A stretch of DNA of 64,000 nucleotides, from NCBI GenBank assembly GCA_023409735.1, contig JAEYRB010000063.1, forward strand, positions 62,001-126,000, given 5' to 3'. Shown here in pieces: positions 37,371 through 46,269 of the stretch; the first letter of the stretch is position 1, and every line of letters starts with the position of its first letter. This DNA is from Bacillota bacterium (GTDB lineage Bacteria; Bacillota; Clostridia; Acetivibrionales; DTU013). Made by a program: the position numbers and the translations under genes. The notes under the pieces are model-generated. The model was not told the origin of the DNA. It worked only from the letters and a program-made list of their open reading frames with translations, and did no database searches.

Positions 37371-37424
37371 GCTTCGATATGGCTTTTCTATGTATAGCAG
37401 CAGGCTCAGCTAACACATAAGCCT
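37346..37424 (+). repeat. 29-bp direct repeat spanning the 3' end of the LURP-like gene
   Basis: AGCAGCAGGTTCAGCTAACA and following bases (37346-37374, which includes the stop codon) recur at 37396-37424 with two changes, a 50-bp period. It is a partial duplication of the gene end. Confidence 0.75.
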
Positions 37425-37542
37425 CAAGGTAGCTTAATATGTTGGATATGCCTGATAAATTTACCTAGCAGACTTTCTTGTGATACATGAATTATATCAA
37501 AGTGACATGCTTGGGAACCAATGTTGAATACTTTTTAATCCG

Positions 37543-37578
37543 TACTATGATTGTGCATAAATATGCATAATCATAGTA
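37543..37578. promoter_or_regulatory. Perfect palindrome, possible ArgR-type operator or hairpin
   Basis: TACTATGATTGTGCATA (37543-37559) pairs with 37562-37578 with one G-U position and a two-base centre. The core TGCATAAATATGCA resembles the symmetric ARG box TGAATAATTATTCA with substitutions. It lies about 330 bases before the amino-acid binding protein gene. The gap 37371-37906 holds otherwise only the promoter described next. Confidence 0.5.
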
Positions 37579-37805
37579 TGAATATACTATACAGAACACA
37601 TATATCAATGTATTATGGTAAACTATACAAGTAACAAACTACGTAAAGGCTTATTTTACACATTTGTTAGCAAGATGTTCGTATTCGAAGGTTAAAAATC
37701 AGGCGCCATCGGCAATTGACTAAGCTCCATGAACTGCTGAAGATGGCGAAAGAATGCTCTGTATAAAAAATATACATATTTTTTCGAAATTTTGAATATT
37801 TATAG

Positions 37806-37890
37806 TTGACAAATTCGTAATTGTGCTTTACATTTATATTTATACAGAAATTATGCATTTAATTGCATAAGTATTCATTAATGTTATATT
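37806..37890 (+). promoter_or_regulatory. Promoter with overlapping operator-like inverted repeats for the amino-acid ABC genes
   Basis: TTGACA (37806-37811) and TACATT (37829-37834) are 17 bases apart. Around and after the expected start site, TTATGCA (37851-37857) and TGCATAA (37864-37870) form an inverted repeat, and TGCATAAGTATTCA (from 37864) fits a symmetric ARG-box-like pattern. An AAAGGAGAGG ribosome site follows before the ATG at 37907. Confidence 0.6.
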
Positions 37891-37906
37891 AAAAGGAGAG
37901 GTCATA

Positions 37907-38767
37907 ATGAAAAAGATAATAGCTTTGATAATTGCAATAATAATGCTGCTTTCATGCAGTATACTCCTGACGGGATGCGGCGCTGATAAGGGAAGTAAGG
38001 GCGTAAAGGTAGTCGATGTTAAGCTCACAGAAGAGGAATATGCATTTGGTGTAAGGAAGGATGATGAAGACCTTCTTAAAAAGGTAAATGAATTCATTGC
38101 CAAGATCAAAGAAGACGGTACATTTGATGAAATATGCAATAAGTATTTTGGTGAAGGAACACCAGAGGCTGTTCAGTCAGCAACTCTTGATGAATCAAAG
38201 GATCAGCTTGTAATTGCAACAAACGCAGGTTTTGAGCCATTTGAATATATGTCTGGAGATAAGTATCTCGGAATAGATATGGAAATTGCAAAGCTTCTTG
38301 CAGATTACCTTGGTAAAGAACTAGTAATAAACAATATGGACTTTGATGCGGTATGTCTCTCAGTTGGACAGGGCAAATGTGACATAGCAATGGCAGGTCT
38401 TACTATTAAAGAAGACAGAAAAGAGTATGTTAATTTCTCTGATAAATACTATGATGCAGCTCAGAAGCTCATAGTTAAGGCAAATGACACCAAGTTTGAT
38501 AATTGCAAGGCTGCAGCCGATGTTGAAGCTATTCTCAAGGGCTTATCAAGCGACAAGAAGATAGGTGTTCAGCAGGGTACTACAGGACAGTTTTATGTTG
38601 AAGGCGATGCTGACTGGGGCTTTGATGGATATGCAGCAACCTGCGTTCCATATAAATCCGGTTCGCTTGCAGTTCAGGATATGCTAAACGGCAATATTGA
38701 TTATGTAATAATTGATGAAGCACCTGCACAGTGCATAACAGAAGCTACTAATAAGTTGAATCAGTAA
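37907..38767 (+). CDS. Amino-acid ABC transporter binding lipoprotein, circularly permuted
   Basis: 286 residues. The lipoprotein signal ends LLTGC (C24). Residues 33-83 (VKVVDVKLTEEEYAFGVR, then DLLKKVNEFIAKIKEDGTF and the KYFG end) are the segment that normally closes SBP_bac_3 proteins at their C-terminus. The usual N-terminal lobe then starts at about residue 99 (DQLVIATNAGFEPFEY), continues through GVDM-like GIDMEIAKLLADYLGK, and the protein stops at VIIDEAPAQ plus 13 residues, where the C-terminal segment would normally follow. So the domain order is permuted. The fold should be kept, since the N- and C-termini of these proteins lie close. It binds a polar amino acid; which one is unknown. 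Confidence 0.88.
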   Translation: MKKIIALIIAIIMLLSCSILLTGCGADKGSKGVKVVDVKLTEEEYAFGVRKDDEDLLKKVNEFIAKIKEDGTFDEICNKYFGEGTPEAVQSATLDESKDQLVIATNAGFEPFEYMSGDKYLGIDMEIAKLLADYLGKELVINNMDFDAVCLSVGQGKCDIAMAGLTIKEDRKEYVNFSDKYYDAAQKLIVKANDTKFDNCKAAADVEAILKGLSSDKKIGVQQGTTGQFYVEGDADWGFDGYAATCVPYKSGSLAVQDMLNGNIDYVIIDEAPAQCITEATNKLNQ

Positions 38768-38827
38768 AATGAAACAAGCAAAACGTACAAATAAATTTAT
38801 TAATTATATTAAGACCAAATAAAACAT

Positions 38828-38863
38828 GCAATAACCCTGCCTGAAATAGTGCAGGGATATTGT
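38828..38863 (+). promoter_or_regulatory. Intercistronic hairpin between binding protein and permease genes
   Basis: GCAATA-A-CCCTGC (38828-38840) pairs with GCAGGG-A-TATTGT (38851-38863) around a ten-base loop. There is no T-run. It may partly stop transcription or stabilise the binding-protein mRNA, giving more binding protein than permease. Confidence 0.55.
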
Positions 38864-38924
38864 ATATACAAGGGAAGGCATTTGCGATATTGCCTAAACG
38901 AATACAGCAGCACAGTATATTGAC

Positions 38925-38973
38925 TTGACACTGGGTAAACCCTGTAATATATTGTACTGCAGAGTATATACTC
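38925..38973 (+). promoter_or_regulatory. Internal promoter and palindrome before the permease gene
   Basis: TTGACA (38925-38930) and TATATT (38948-38953) are separated by exactly 17 bases. The perfect palindrome GAGTATATACTC (38962-38973) overlaps the expected start site and could be an operator. The permease and ATPase genes may thus be transcribed apart from the binding protein. Confidence 0.6.
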
Positions 38974-39005
38974 ACAATATATCGCAAGTGCCCGAGGGGT
39001 AGCTT

Positions 39006-39716
39006 ATGGGAAACTTTGAAAACAAAATATTAGCATTCTGGAACGCATTTTATACTAACAATGGCTATACGAAGGTGCTTACCGGCCTGAGAAACACACT
39101 TTATATTGCTGTAGTTGGCCTTGCAATCGGTATTATTATAGGTACTGTGATAGCTGTAATAGAGGTTTTTCCAAAATATAAAAGGCTTCCGAAGATACTT
39201 AACGGAATATGTACCTTTTATGTGGGATTATTCAGAGGCACGCCTGTTGTGGTTCAGCTTCTGGTTATGTATTATGTAATATTGCCTCTGTTAGGCATCA
39301 GGATGCCGGCGTTGAATGTCTGTGTACTTGTTTTCGGGCTTAACAGCGGTGCATACGTATCGGAAATTATGAGAGGCGGAATTATGTCGGTTGATCCCGG
39401 ACAGCTTGAAGCAGGAAGGGCTGTGGGACTTAGTTACAGTATTTCAATGCTCAAGATTGTCGTTCCGCAAGCTATAAAGAATATTCTACCTACGCTTGGC
39501 AATGAGTTTATAGCTCTTATAAAGGAAACCTCGGTTGTCAGCTTCGTGGGTGCAGCAGACCTTTATGTGGCGTTTAATTATATAGGAACGAACAATTATG
39601 AGTTTATGGTTCCGTATCTTGTAATGGCTATAATTTATATTTTGCTGGTATTGCTTATTACTCTTCTTATTAAAACGATGGAAAGGAGCCTGAGAAAAAG
39701 TGATAGACGTAATTAA
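39006..39716 (+). CDS. Polar amino-acid ABC transporter permease
   Basis: 236 residues with five membrane segments, HisMQ/GlnP family. GLRNTLYIAVVGLAIGIIIG, FRGTPVVVQLLVMYYV and the EAA loop GQLEAGRAVGLSYSISMLKI followed by VPQAIKNILPTLGNEFIALI (parts) are diagnostic. It should form a homodimeric channel, as no second permease gene is present. GAGGGG precedes the ATG. Its end overlaps the ATPase gene by 17 bases. Confidence 0.93.
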   Translation: MGNFENKILAFWNAFYTNNGYTKVLTGLRNTLYIAVVGLAIGIIIGTVIAVIEVFPKYKRLPKILNGICTFYVGLFRGTPVVVQLLVMYYVILPLLGIRMPALNVCVLVFGLNSGAYVSEIMRGGIMSVDPGQLEAGRAVGLSYSISMLKIVVPQAIKNILPTLGNEFIALIKETSVVSFVGAADLYVAFNYIGTNNYEFMVPYLVMAIIYILLVLLITLLIKTMERSLRKSDRRN

Positions 39717-40521
39717 TCTTAAGAAAAACTATGGCAGCCTTGAAGTATTAAAGGGCATTACGACTACCATTAAAGAAGGCGAGAAAGTCGCTATAGTAGG
39801 CCCTTCCGGAAGTGGTAAGAGCACCTTTCTCCGCTGTCTTAATTGTATGGAGGATCCCACAAGCGGTTCGATAATTTTTGAAGGTGTTGATCTAGCCGAT
39901 CTAAGTGTTGACATTAATGTTCATCGCCGCCACATGGGAATGGTTTTTCAGCAATTTAACCTTTTTAACAACAAGAGGGTCATTGATAATATCATGCTTG
40001 CTCCCCTATACATAAAACAGCAGGGGCTGCGTTCAAAGAAGCTGAAGAACTTCTTCATAAAGCTTGGTAATGTGTTTGGAAGCAAGAAAGAGCTATATAA
40101 AATTGATTTAACAAAGGCTGAAATAAAAGCAGAAGCAAAACAAAATGCTATGCGTTTGCTGAAAAGAATAGGGCTGGAGGACAAGGCAAATGTGTATCCA
40201 TCGACTTTGTCCGGCGGTCAGAAGCAGAGAATTGCAATAATACGAGCCCTAGCTATGAATCCTAAGGTAATGCTGTTTGATGAGCCGACCTCGGCACTTG
40301 ACCCTGAAATGGTCGGTGAGGTATTGGATCTTATAAAGCAGCTGGCTGACGAGGGCATGACAATGGTGATAGTTACCCATGAGATGGGTTTTGCCAAAGA
40401 GGTAGCCACAAGAGTATTGTTCATGGACGAGGGAAGGATCCTTGAGGAAAACACTCCGACAGAATTCTTTTCAAACCCGCAGAATCTCAGGGCTAAGGAG
40501 TTTCTGTCAAAGGTTCTATAA
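39700..40521 (+). CDS. Polar amino-acid ABC transporter ATPase with an internal insertion
   Basis: 273 residues from GTG 39700 (AAAGGAG upstream), overlapping the permease gene. Walker A GPSGSGKST is at 34-42, then FQQFNLFNNKRVIDNI (Q-loop), LSGGQKQR signature, VMLFDEPTSALDPE (Walker B) and VTHEMGF (switch His). GlnQ-type proteins are usually about 240 residues; here roughly 35 extra, mostly basic residues (QQGLRSKKLKNFFIKLGNVF and beyond) separate the Q-loop and signature. The rest is standard. It powers uptake with the permease and permuted binding protein. Confidence 0.93.
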   Translation: MIDVINLKKNYGSLEVLKGITTTIKEGEKVAIVGPSGSGKSTFLRCLNCMEDPTSGSIIFEGVDLADLSVDINVHRRHMGMVFQQFNLFNNKRVIDNIMLAPLYIKQQGLRSKKLKNFFIKLGNVFGSKKELYKIDLTKAEIKAEAKQNAMRLLKRIGLEDKANVYPSTLSGGQKQRIAIIRALAMNPKVMLFDEPTSALDPEMVGEVLDLIKQLADEGMTMVIVTHEMGFAKEVATRVLFMDEGRILEENTPTEFFSNPQNLRAKEFLSKVL

Positions 40522-40547
40522 AGAATGTTCAGGCACCATAATTAATA

Positions 40548-40588
40548 AAAAGGTATCAGGATGAATAAAATCCCGATGCCTTTTTTTA
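40548..40588 (+). terminator. Terminator of the amino-acid ABC operon
   Basis: AAAAGGTATCAGGAT (40548-40562) pairs with ATCCCGATGCCTTTT (from 40570) with one mismatch and one G-U pair, closing a GAATAAA loop; seven T residues follow. The remaining gap to 40939 is AT-rich with no other gene; the next gene's promoter probably lies near 40850-40890 but is not clear. Confidence 0.88.
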
Positions 40589-40939
40589 GTTTGCTCGCTT
40601 TTCATTGGTGTCAATATTAAACGTTTGGTCTTTAACTTTGTCATAGTATAACTTCGTTTGCTGTATTTTAATCTCATAAATAAACATAAATTGTATCACT
40701 TTGCATTCGGCTGTCAAGATAGCTATAGCTTTTAAGACTATAAGACTTTATACCCAACATAGCGTATAATTGTCAGTGACCATTCGGTTATCAATATAAT
40801 TGGTACAAGTATGCAGAAATTTCAGGACGAGTTGTAATCTATTGTATAAGTTTTACGAAATGTAATTTTATGTTATTATATATTAATAGATACTGCCAGT
40901 AAGAGACGCAAATAATTATTCCGGAGGTTGAGCAAAGGT

Positions 40940-41644
40940 ATGCTGGAGATTAATAACATTACCAAAAGGTATGGAAAGACACTTGCAAATGATGATGTAA
41001 GTCTTTCGATTAGTAAGGGTCAAATTGCTATATTGCTTGGGCCTAACGGCGCCGGTAAATCAACTATTATAAAATGTATATGCGGGCTGCTGCGGTTTGA
41101 TGGAAGCATCACGATCGATGGCTTTAACAACAAATCTTTAGAAGCTAAGAGACTTTTGGGATATGTGCCGGAAATGCCTGCCATTTATGATATGCTTACA
41201 GTAGGTGAGCATATGGAGTTTATAAGAAGGGCTTACCGCATTGAAGATGAAGAATATACTCAACAGCTGTTGGAACGTTTTGAGCTCTGGGATAAGAAGG
41301 ATAAGCTTGGTAAGGAGCTTTCAAAGGGTATGCAGCAGAAGCTATCCATATGCTGTGCGCTGGTTCATAAACCTAAGGTGATCGTATTTGATGAACCGAT
41401 GGTTGGTCTTGATCCTCATGCAATAAAGCAGATAAAGGATGTATTCGTCGAGCTTAAGTCGGAGGGAGCAACACTTCTTATAAGCACACACATGATAGAC
41501 AGTGTTGAGGACTATTGGGATGTTGCCCACATAATGATGAATGGAAAAATTGCTGCTAGTAAACAGAATAATAGCAGTGATCAGAAGCAAAGCCTTGAGG
41601 ATCTGTTTTTTGAAATAACAGAAGGGGCGGTGGACGAGAAATGA
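40940..41644 (+). CDS. ABC transporter ATP-binding protein (exporter type)
   Basis: 234 residues from ATG 40940; GGAGG lies 12 bases upstream, while a TTG at 40928 would touch the ribosome site. Walker A GPNGAGKST, the Q-loop region GYVPEMPAIYDMLTVGEH, the signature LSKGMQQKL and Walker B VIVFDEPMVGLDP, then STHMI, are complete. The signature LSKGM (instead of LSGGQ) is common in ABC-2-type drug or peptide exporters. The stop codon overlaps the start of the membrane partner (ATGA), so the two form a transporter. Confidence 0.9.
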   Translation: MLEINNITKRYGKTLANDDVSLSISKGQIAILLGPNGAGKSTIIKCICGLLRFDGSITIDGFNNKSLEAKRLLGYVPEMPAIYDMLTVGEHMEFIRRAYRIEDEEYTQQLLERFELWDKKDKLGKELSKGMQQKLSICCALVHKPKVIVFDEPMVGLDPHAIKQIKDVFVELKSEGATLLISTHMIDSVEDYWDVAHIMMNGKIAASKQNNSSDQKQSLEDLFFEITEGAVDEK

Positions 41645-43236
41645 AGGGTTCATTGACCTATTTGCTGCTTACAAAGCTAAAAAACAGACTTAAGGCAATA
41701 GTAAAAAGTCCTATAAAAATTATCTTCACTGTTATTGTAATTGCACTTTTGGGCGTTACTGTGATCGGAGGAAGAGCTGATGCTGATCCAACAAGAAAGC
41801 TGCGGGATATTAATGAACTTTATTGTATAGTATTTGGACTTTTTACAATGATGTTTGTTCTACAGGCTGCGACGGGATTTAACAATGGTGCCAGCATGTT
41901 TTCAATGGCAGATGTGAACCTGATATTTACTGGACCGTATAAGCCGTATAAGGTATTGCTCTATGGGCTTATTCAGCAGCTTGGCACATCACTTCTACTT
42001 GGAATATTCATCCTGTTTCAATATACGACTCTAAGTGTTAGTTATGGGGCGGGATTTGGTGCACTTTTATTAATATTTTTGGGATATGTGCTTACTATAC
42101 TGCTGGGACAGCTAACGGCAATGGTTATTTATTCATTTACCAGCTCCGATGACGCTAAAAAGAGATTGGTGAAAGTATTATTCTATAGTATCCTGCTTTG
42201 CTTTGGAGCATATGCTGTAATTAACCTGCTTAAGGGAAAGGTTACATTTACTGCGGCAATTACTGTACTGTCTGATCGAGTATTCGATTTTCTGCCTGTT
42301 GCAGGTTGGATGAGCGGATTTGTTAAGGGAGCATTATCTGGCAACATCGCCCAGGTGGTGCTTTGTCTCGGTGGGGCAGCTATTTATGTAGTGCTTCTGC
42401 TTTTATTCATTATTTTTTATAAAGCGGACTACTATGAGGATGTCCTAAAGAGCACAGAGGTCAGCTTCTCCGCTATAACCTCAGCAAAAGAGGGCAGAAT
42501 GGGAGAAGCTGCTCCTGCTAATGTAAAGGTTGGAAAGACTGGTATTGGAAATGGCTATGGCGCTGAGGCTATATATTATAAACATCTTATAGAAAACAGA
42601 CGGTCACGTTTATTTATATTTGACAGGATAACAGTCATTTTCTCAGCAATGACTATATTGTTTTCGGTTTTTATGAGGGATATTGGTATTATTCCTATAT
42701 TTGCATTCTCAGTATATATGCAGATCTTTTCTGTATCCCTGGGGCGTTTTGTAAAGGAACTGACGAGACCATATATTTACCTTATCCCGGAATCACCGGT
42801 AAAGAAAATGATATATGCAATAATGGAAGCACTGCCTAAATTTGTTTTGAATGCAGCATTAATTTTCATTACTGTCTCTTTTATTATTGATTTGTCGCCT
42901 TCGGATACAATATTTGCAATATTGGCGCATATATCCTTCTCCATTTTGTTTACGTCAGGTAATATAGTAGTTGAAAGACTGTGGAGCGGAGGCAGCTCTT
43001 CAAAGGGCTTGGCATTGCTGTTTTATTTCATTGTGATTATTGTACTGGTGTTGCCAGGTTTGGCGCTTTCAATACTTATGGCCATATTCGGATCAGGAAT
43101 ACCTATACTTAGCGCTATTTCTAAAAACTCACTAGTCATGCTTTCTTTAATAATATGCAATATTCCTGTGGCATTGCTTGCGTTTTTCCTTTGCAGAAAT
43201 ATGCTGCAGTATGCTGAAATGAATAGCCCGTCATAA
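41641..43236 (+). CDS. ABC exporter membrane subunit (ABC_export-like)
   Basis: 531 residues, about 10-12 membrane segments. The start, KLKNRLKAIVKSPIKIIFT, and MFSMADVNLIFTGPYKPYKV fit the putative ABC exporter family (PF16962-like), in which a long membrane protein pairs with one ATPase. Translation is coupled through the ATGA overlap. Substrate unknown; there is no adjacent peptide or immunity gene to suggest one. A strong terminator follows. Confidence 0.82.
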   Translation: MKGSLTYLLLTKLKNRLKAIVKSPIKIIFTVIVIALLGVTVIGGRADADPTRKLRDINELYCIVFGLFTMMFVLQAATGFNNGASMFSMADVNLIFTGPYKPYKVLLYGLIQQLGTSLLLGIFILFQYTTLSVSYGAGFGALLLIFLGYVLTILLGQLTAMVIYSFTSSDDAKKRLVKVLFYSILLCFGAYAVINLLKGKVTFTAAITVLSDRVFDFLPVAGWMSGFVKGALSGNIAQVVLCLGGAAIYVVLLLLFIIFYKADYYEDVLKSTEVSFSAITSAKEGRMGEAAPANVKVGKTGIGNGYGAEAIYYKHLIENRRSRLFIFDRITVIFSAMTILFSVFMRDIGIIPIFAFSVYMQIFSVSLGRFVKELTRPYIYLIPESPVKKMIYAIMEALPKFVLNAALIFITVSFIIDLSPSDTIFAILAHISFSILFTSGNIVVERLWSGGSSSKGLALLFYFIVIIVLVLPGLALSILMAIFGSGIPILSAISKNSLVMLSLIICNIPVALLAFFLCRNMLQYAEMNSPS

Positions 43237-43258
43237 ACACAGAGGATGAACACAGAGG

Positions 43259-43302
43259 GAGCACAAAGGGACGGTTGAACGTCTCTCTGTGCTCTAATTT
43301 TG
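43259..43302 (+). terminator. Terminator of the ABC exporter operon
   Basis: GAGCACAAAGGGACG (43259-43273) pairs with CGTCTCTCTGTGCTC (43280-43294) with one mismatch, followed by TAATTTTGATTTT. The left arm contains the GGGACGGTT core of the dispersed repeat family. Confidence 0.82.
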
Positions 43303-43452
43303 ATTTTGTTGGAATCTGGTAATAATTTTGCATATCAACTTGGACTTTTTCAGCGGCCTCGGTGGGTTCATGGGTCTTGCTCCAGGAGCAGCTAACGATA
43401 TTTATAATAAAAAATTTGCTTTTAATTCATTTCTGATACTATGAAATTAATA

Positions 43453-44361
43453 TCAACCTTTTTCTGCTACAGGCATCCATAATTCCATATAGGTACCATC
43501 AGGTGAGCTATCGTAGTACATTTCAGGAGAATAAACATCCATTGTCAAGCTATGTTTTTCCAGCCAAAGCCCGCTATACTTAATAGCTTTATTGAGGGCC
43601 ACAGTTACGAGCCGTTCAAAATCCTCTGCTTCAAATCCGCAGACAACATATTCTCCGGCAGGCAGCTCCCATTTAACAAAACAGTTGTCTTGTGATCCCT
43701 GCTCTGCCTCTGCACCGGCAAAGTATGTGAAATAGCCTTCAGGCACATCTCCAAGATAAGCAACTCCAAGTTCACGCCCTCCTTTTACCCGGGGGATGAG
43801 CTGCTTTTCGCGGTGGAATCTCTCCCACACCTGACCCGGCATATCTACACCTGTAGCTTCGCCAAGCGGCATTTGCCCCTCAATTGGAATGATCCCAGTC
43901 ACACCCATAAAAAGAATTGGCTGCAGGAGCTTTTTGCGATTAAACTCCAGCACAAGACCATCACTGATAAGTGGGACACCTTCATCAATCATTGTGTAGT
44001 TCAGTAATAAATCGGGTTTATCAAAATGATTGAGCATTACAGGATGTTCACGATATTCCTCCGGCGTCATTTTATAGGCTTCCTTGAACGCCCTTGTAAA
44101 TGTTTCGTGGCTTCCAAAACCGCAATCCAGCGCGATATCTATTATCCGGCGCTGTTTATCAGCTAGCGATTCACAAGCGCAGGCTAATCGGCGCAGCTTT
44201 ATGTACTCCCGAACTGGCTTTTTAACAAGACGGGAAAACAACCTTTGATAATAAAAAAGTGACAATGCTGATTCCTTTGCAAGCCGTTCAATATCAAATT
44301 CTTCGCTGATATTTGCTTCAATATAATCCAATGTTTTTTGTATGGCCTCCCATGCGTGCAT
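43453..44361 (-). CDS. AraC-family regulator with GyrI-like effector-binding domain
   Basis: 302 residues from ATG 44361, which follows AAGGAGGTG at proper distance; an upstream in-frame ATG at 44394 lacks one. The HTH comes first (about 1-105): IERLAKESALSLFYYQRLFS and IIDIALDCGFGSHETFTRAF. From about 120 to 300 there is an effector-binding domain ending in YMELWMPVAEKG. This SoxS/Rob-like arrangement senses small hydrophobic or cationic compounds. It may control a neighbouring exporter but no operator was identified. The remnant at 3963 comes from a related gene. Confidence 0.88.
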   Translation of the reverse strand: MHAWEAIQKTLDYIEANISEEFDIERLAKESALSLFYYQRLFSRLVKKPVREYIKLRRLACACESLADKQRRIIDIALDCGFGSHETFTRAFKEAYKMTPEEYREHPVMLNHFDKPDLLLNYTMIDEGVPLISDGLVLEFNRKKLLQPILFMGVTGIIPIEGQMPLGEATGVDMPGQVWERFHREKQLIPRVKGGRELGVAYLGDVPEGYFTYFAGAEAEQGSQDNCFVKWELPAGEYVVCGFEAEDFERLVTVALNKAIKYSGLWLEKHSLTMDVYSPEMYYDSSPDGTYMELWMPVAEKG

Positions 44362-44591
44362 GATATGCACCTCCTTCAATATATAGATTACCACTGCTGC
44401 GATTTGTCCGCTTGACCCGTTCTGCTCTTATTAAGATGCTATTAAAGTATTATCATAATGTTCAAGCTAACTATTAAGCACCGGCAAACCCTGTTACAGG
44501 TAGTGCTTTCGTTACATACACTATACATGAAAATCTAACATATTTTATTAAGCCTTTTTCAGCGGCCCGGAACCGTACCCCAATGTTACAT

Positions 44592-44621
44592 AAAAAGCAC
44601 AGGGGCTATCCCTCTGTGCTT
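44592..44621 (-). terminator. Terminator of the SulP gene
   Basis: On the minus strand AAGCACAGAGGG pairs with CCCCTGTGCTT across ATAG, followed by TTTAT. It lies 22 bases after the SulP stop codon. Confidence 0.8.
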
Positions 44622-44643
44622 CCGAAGGTACTTATATTATGTG

Positions 44644-46269
44644 TTACTCAGAATACAAAAGCTTAAGCAGAGCCTTGTCAACGCTATGGTAGAAGGCTTC
44701 CTCACCTGCAATTTCTACAAGTCCGGACTGATTGAAAAGGCTCATGACGGATGGCTGTATTGATGAGAAGATCACCCTTTTGCCCATGGAGGCAGATTGA
44801 CGATAGAAGTCGATCAGTATTCCTACTGTTGTGATATCAGCAAGAGGCACGCCTCTTAGAGAAAAGATTACAAGCTCATTATCTTTAACCTCATCAAGCT
44901 TTTGCTTGAGTATCTCTGATGTCATAAAAAACATAGGCCCTGTTATATATACCACGCACCAATTACTAGCCGACTTAGTGTGGTTAAACCCAACACGTGA
45001 TGGGTCTACGTCTTCAATGGAGACATCAATAGTTGCGCTTCTTACAATATAAAGCAGGAGGCCAAGAAGGATGCCGATAGCAATGGCTATAGTAAGATCA
45101 AGCACTACAGTGGCAGCCATAGTAATCAGAAATTTGAGCATAGCTCCCTTAAATTTATGAGAAAAAATGTACTTTATTGATGACCATTCATTCATTCGCC
45201 AGGCTGTAACCATTAATACACCTGCCAAAGCTGATAACGGTATTTTCGACATAATAGGGCTCAGAGCAAACATGGCAAGCAGCAGTCCAAGTGCGTGGAA
45301 TATGCCGGTCAAGCGAGTCTGTGCTCCTGACTTGATAGCAACGCTTGTCCTGGCAATTGCTGCTGTGGCAGGTATACCTCCGAAGAACGGAATCAGCATG
45401 TTTCCTACGCCTTGTGCTATAAGCTCCTGATCGCTGTTTATCCGCACATTTGTCATACGTCCGGCTGATGCACCGCATAGCAGGCTTTCGATCATACAGA
45501 GCATAGCAATTGATATTGTAGGTATTATTAACCCTTTAACGGTTCCGAGAGATATACTTGATATAGCCAAACGGTTATCAAGAAAAATTGTTTTTGGTAT
45601 TTCCCCTACTATTGGAACATCAAGCTTAAATATAATTGATCCTGCAGTTGCCAGAATAATACTTACAAGTGAACCTGGTATCATTGAATTCCACTTTTTG
45701 GGGTAGACCACCATAAACAATATTACGAAAAGGCCAATACATACAGCTGTGAACGAAGGTGAAAAACCAAGCCTGCTATAGCTTAACAGCTTGCTTAATG
45801 CACTATCTCCCTGCGATTTGACGCCGAAGAAATTATCGATCTGTCCAAGCGCAATAATAATTGCTATTCCTGATGTAAACCCTGTAATAACAGGAGCCGG
45901 TATTAATGAGGTCAATCTGCCTAGATGGAGAATTCCTGCAATACAAAGAAGTACTCCGGCTATAAAAGTAGCAATAAATACACCCTGAAGCTTGTATTGC
46001 GCAATAATTGAAAGCAGAACGGCGGCCATTGCGCCGGTAGGCCCCGATATCTGATAAAACGCTCCCGACAGAGCACTTATTATAAGACCTGCAATTATTG
46101 CGGTCACCAAGCCCGAAGCAGCGTCGGCACCGCTGGACACTCCGAAGGCAATCGCCAGAGGCAGTGCTACAGCTGTTACTGTCAACCCCGCCAATATATC
46201 CTTAGTAAGCTTTGAGGCATTATATCCTTTAAATTCTTTCTTAATATCTTGTACGTAATTTGGCAACAT
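44644..46269 (-). CDS. SulP family anion transporter with STAS domain
   Basis: 541 residues. The membrane part (about 20-410) carries the SulP signature AGLTVTAVALPLAIAFGVSS, YQISGPTGAMAAVLL, and GNMLIPFFGGIPATAAIART. A cytoplasmic STAS domain follows (about 430-541) with VVYITGPMFFMTSEILKQKL. The family moves sulfate, bicarbonate or other anions, often with Na+ or H+; substrate cannot be set from sequence. AAAGGGG lies upstream of the ATG. It is transcribed away from serS. Confidence 0.92.
   Translation of the reverse strand: MLPNYVQDIKKEFKGYNASKLTKDILAGLTVTAVALPLAIAFGVSSGADAASGLVTAIIAGLIISALSGAFYQISGPTGAMAAVLLSIIAQYKLQGVFIATFIAGVLLCIAGILHLGRLTSLIPAPVITGFTSGIAIIIALGQIDNFFGVKSQGDSALSKLLSYSRLGFSPSFTAVCIGLFVILFMVVYPKKWNSMIPGSLVSIILATAGSIIFKLDVPIVGEIPKTIFLDNRLAISSISLGTVKGLIIPTISIAMLCMIESLLCGASAGRMTNVRINSDQELIAQGVGNMLIPFFGGIPATAAIARTSVAIKSGAQTRLTGIFHALGLLLAMFALSPIMSKIPLSALAGVLMVTAWRMNEWSSIKYIFSHKFKGAMLKFLITMAATVVLDLTIAIAIGILLGLLLYIVRSATIDVSIEDVDPSRVGFNHTKSASNWCVVYITGPMFFMTSEILKQKLDEVKDNELVIFSLRGVPLADITTVGILIDFYRQSASMGKRVIFSSIQPSVMSLFNQSGLVEIAGEEAFYHSVDKALLKLLYSE

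Noticed and set aside
40940..43236. Lantibiotic or bacteriocin export and immunity system
   Set aside because: The ABC pair has no precursor peptide, modification enzyme or two-component genes beside it; it is only an exporter of unknown substrate.
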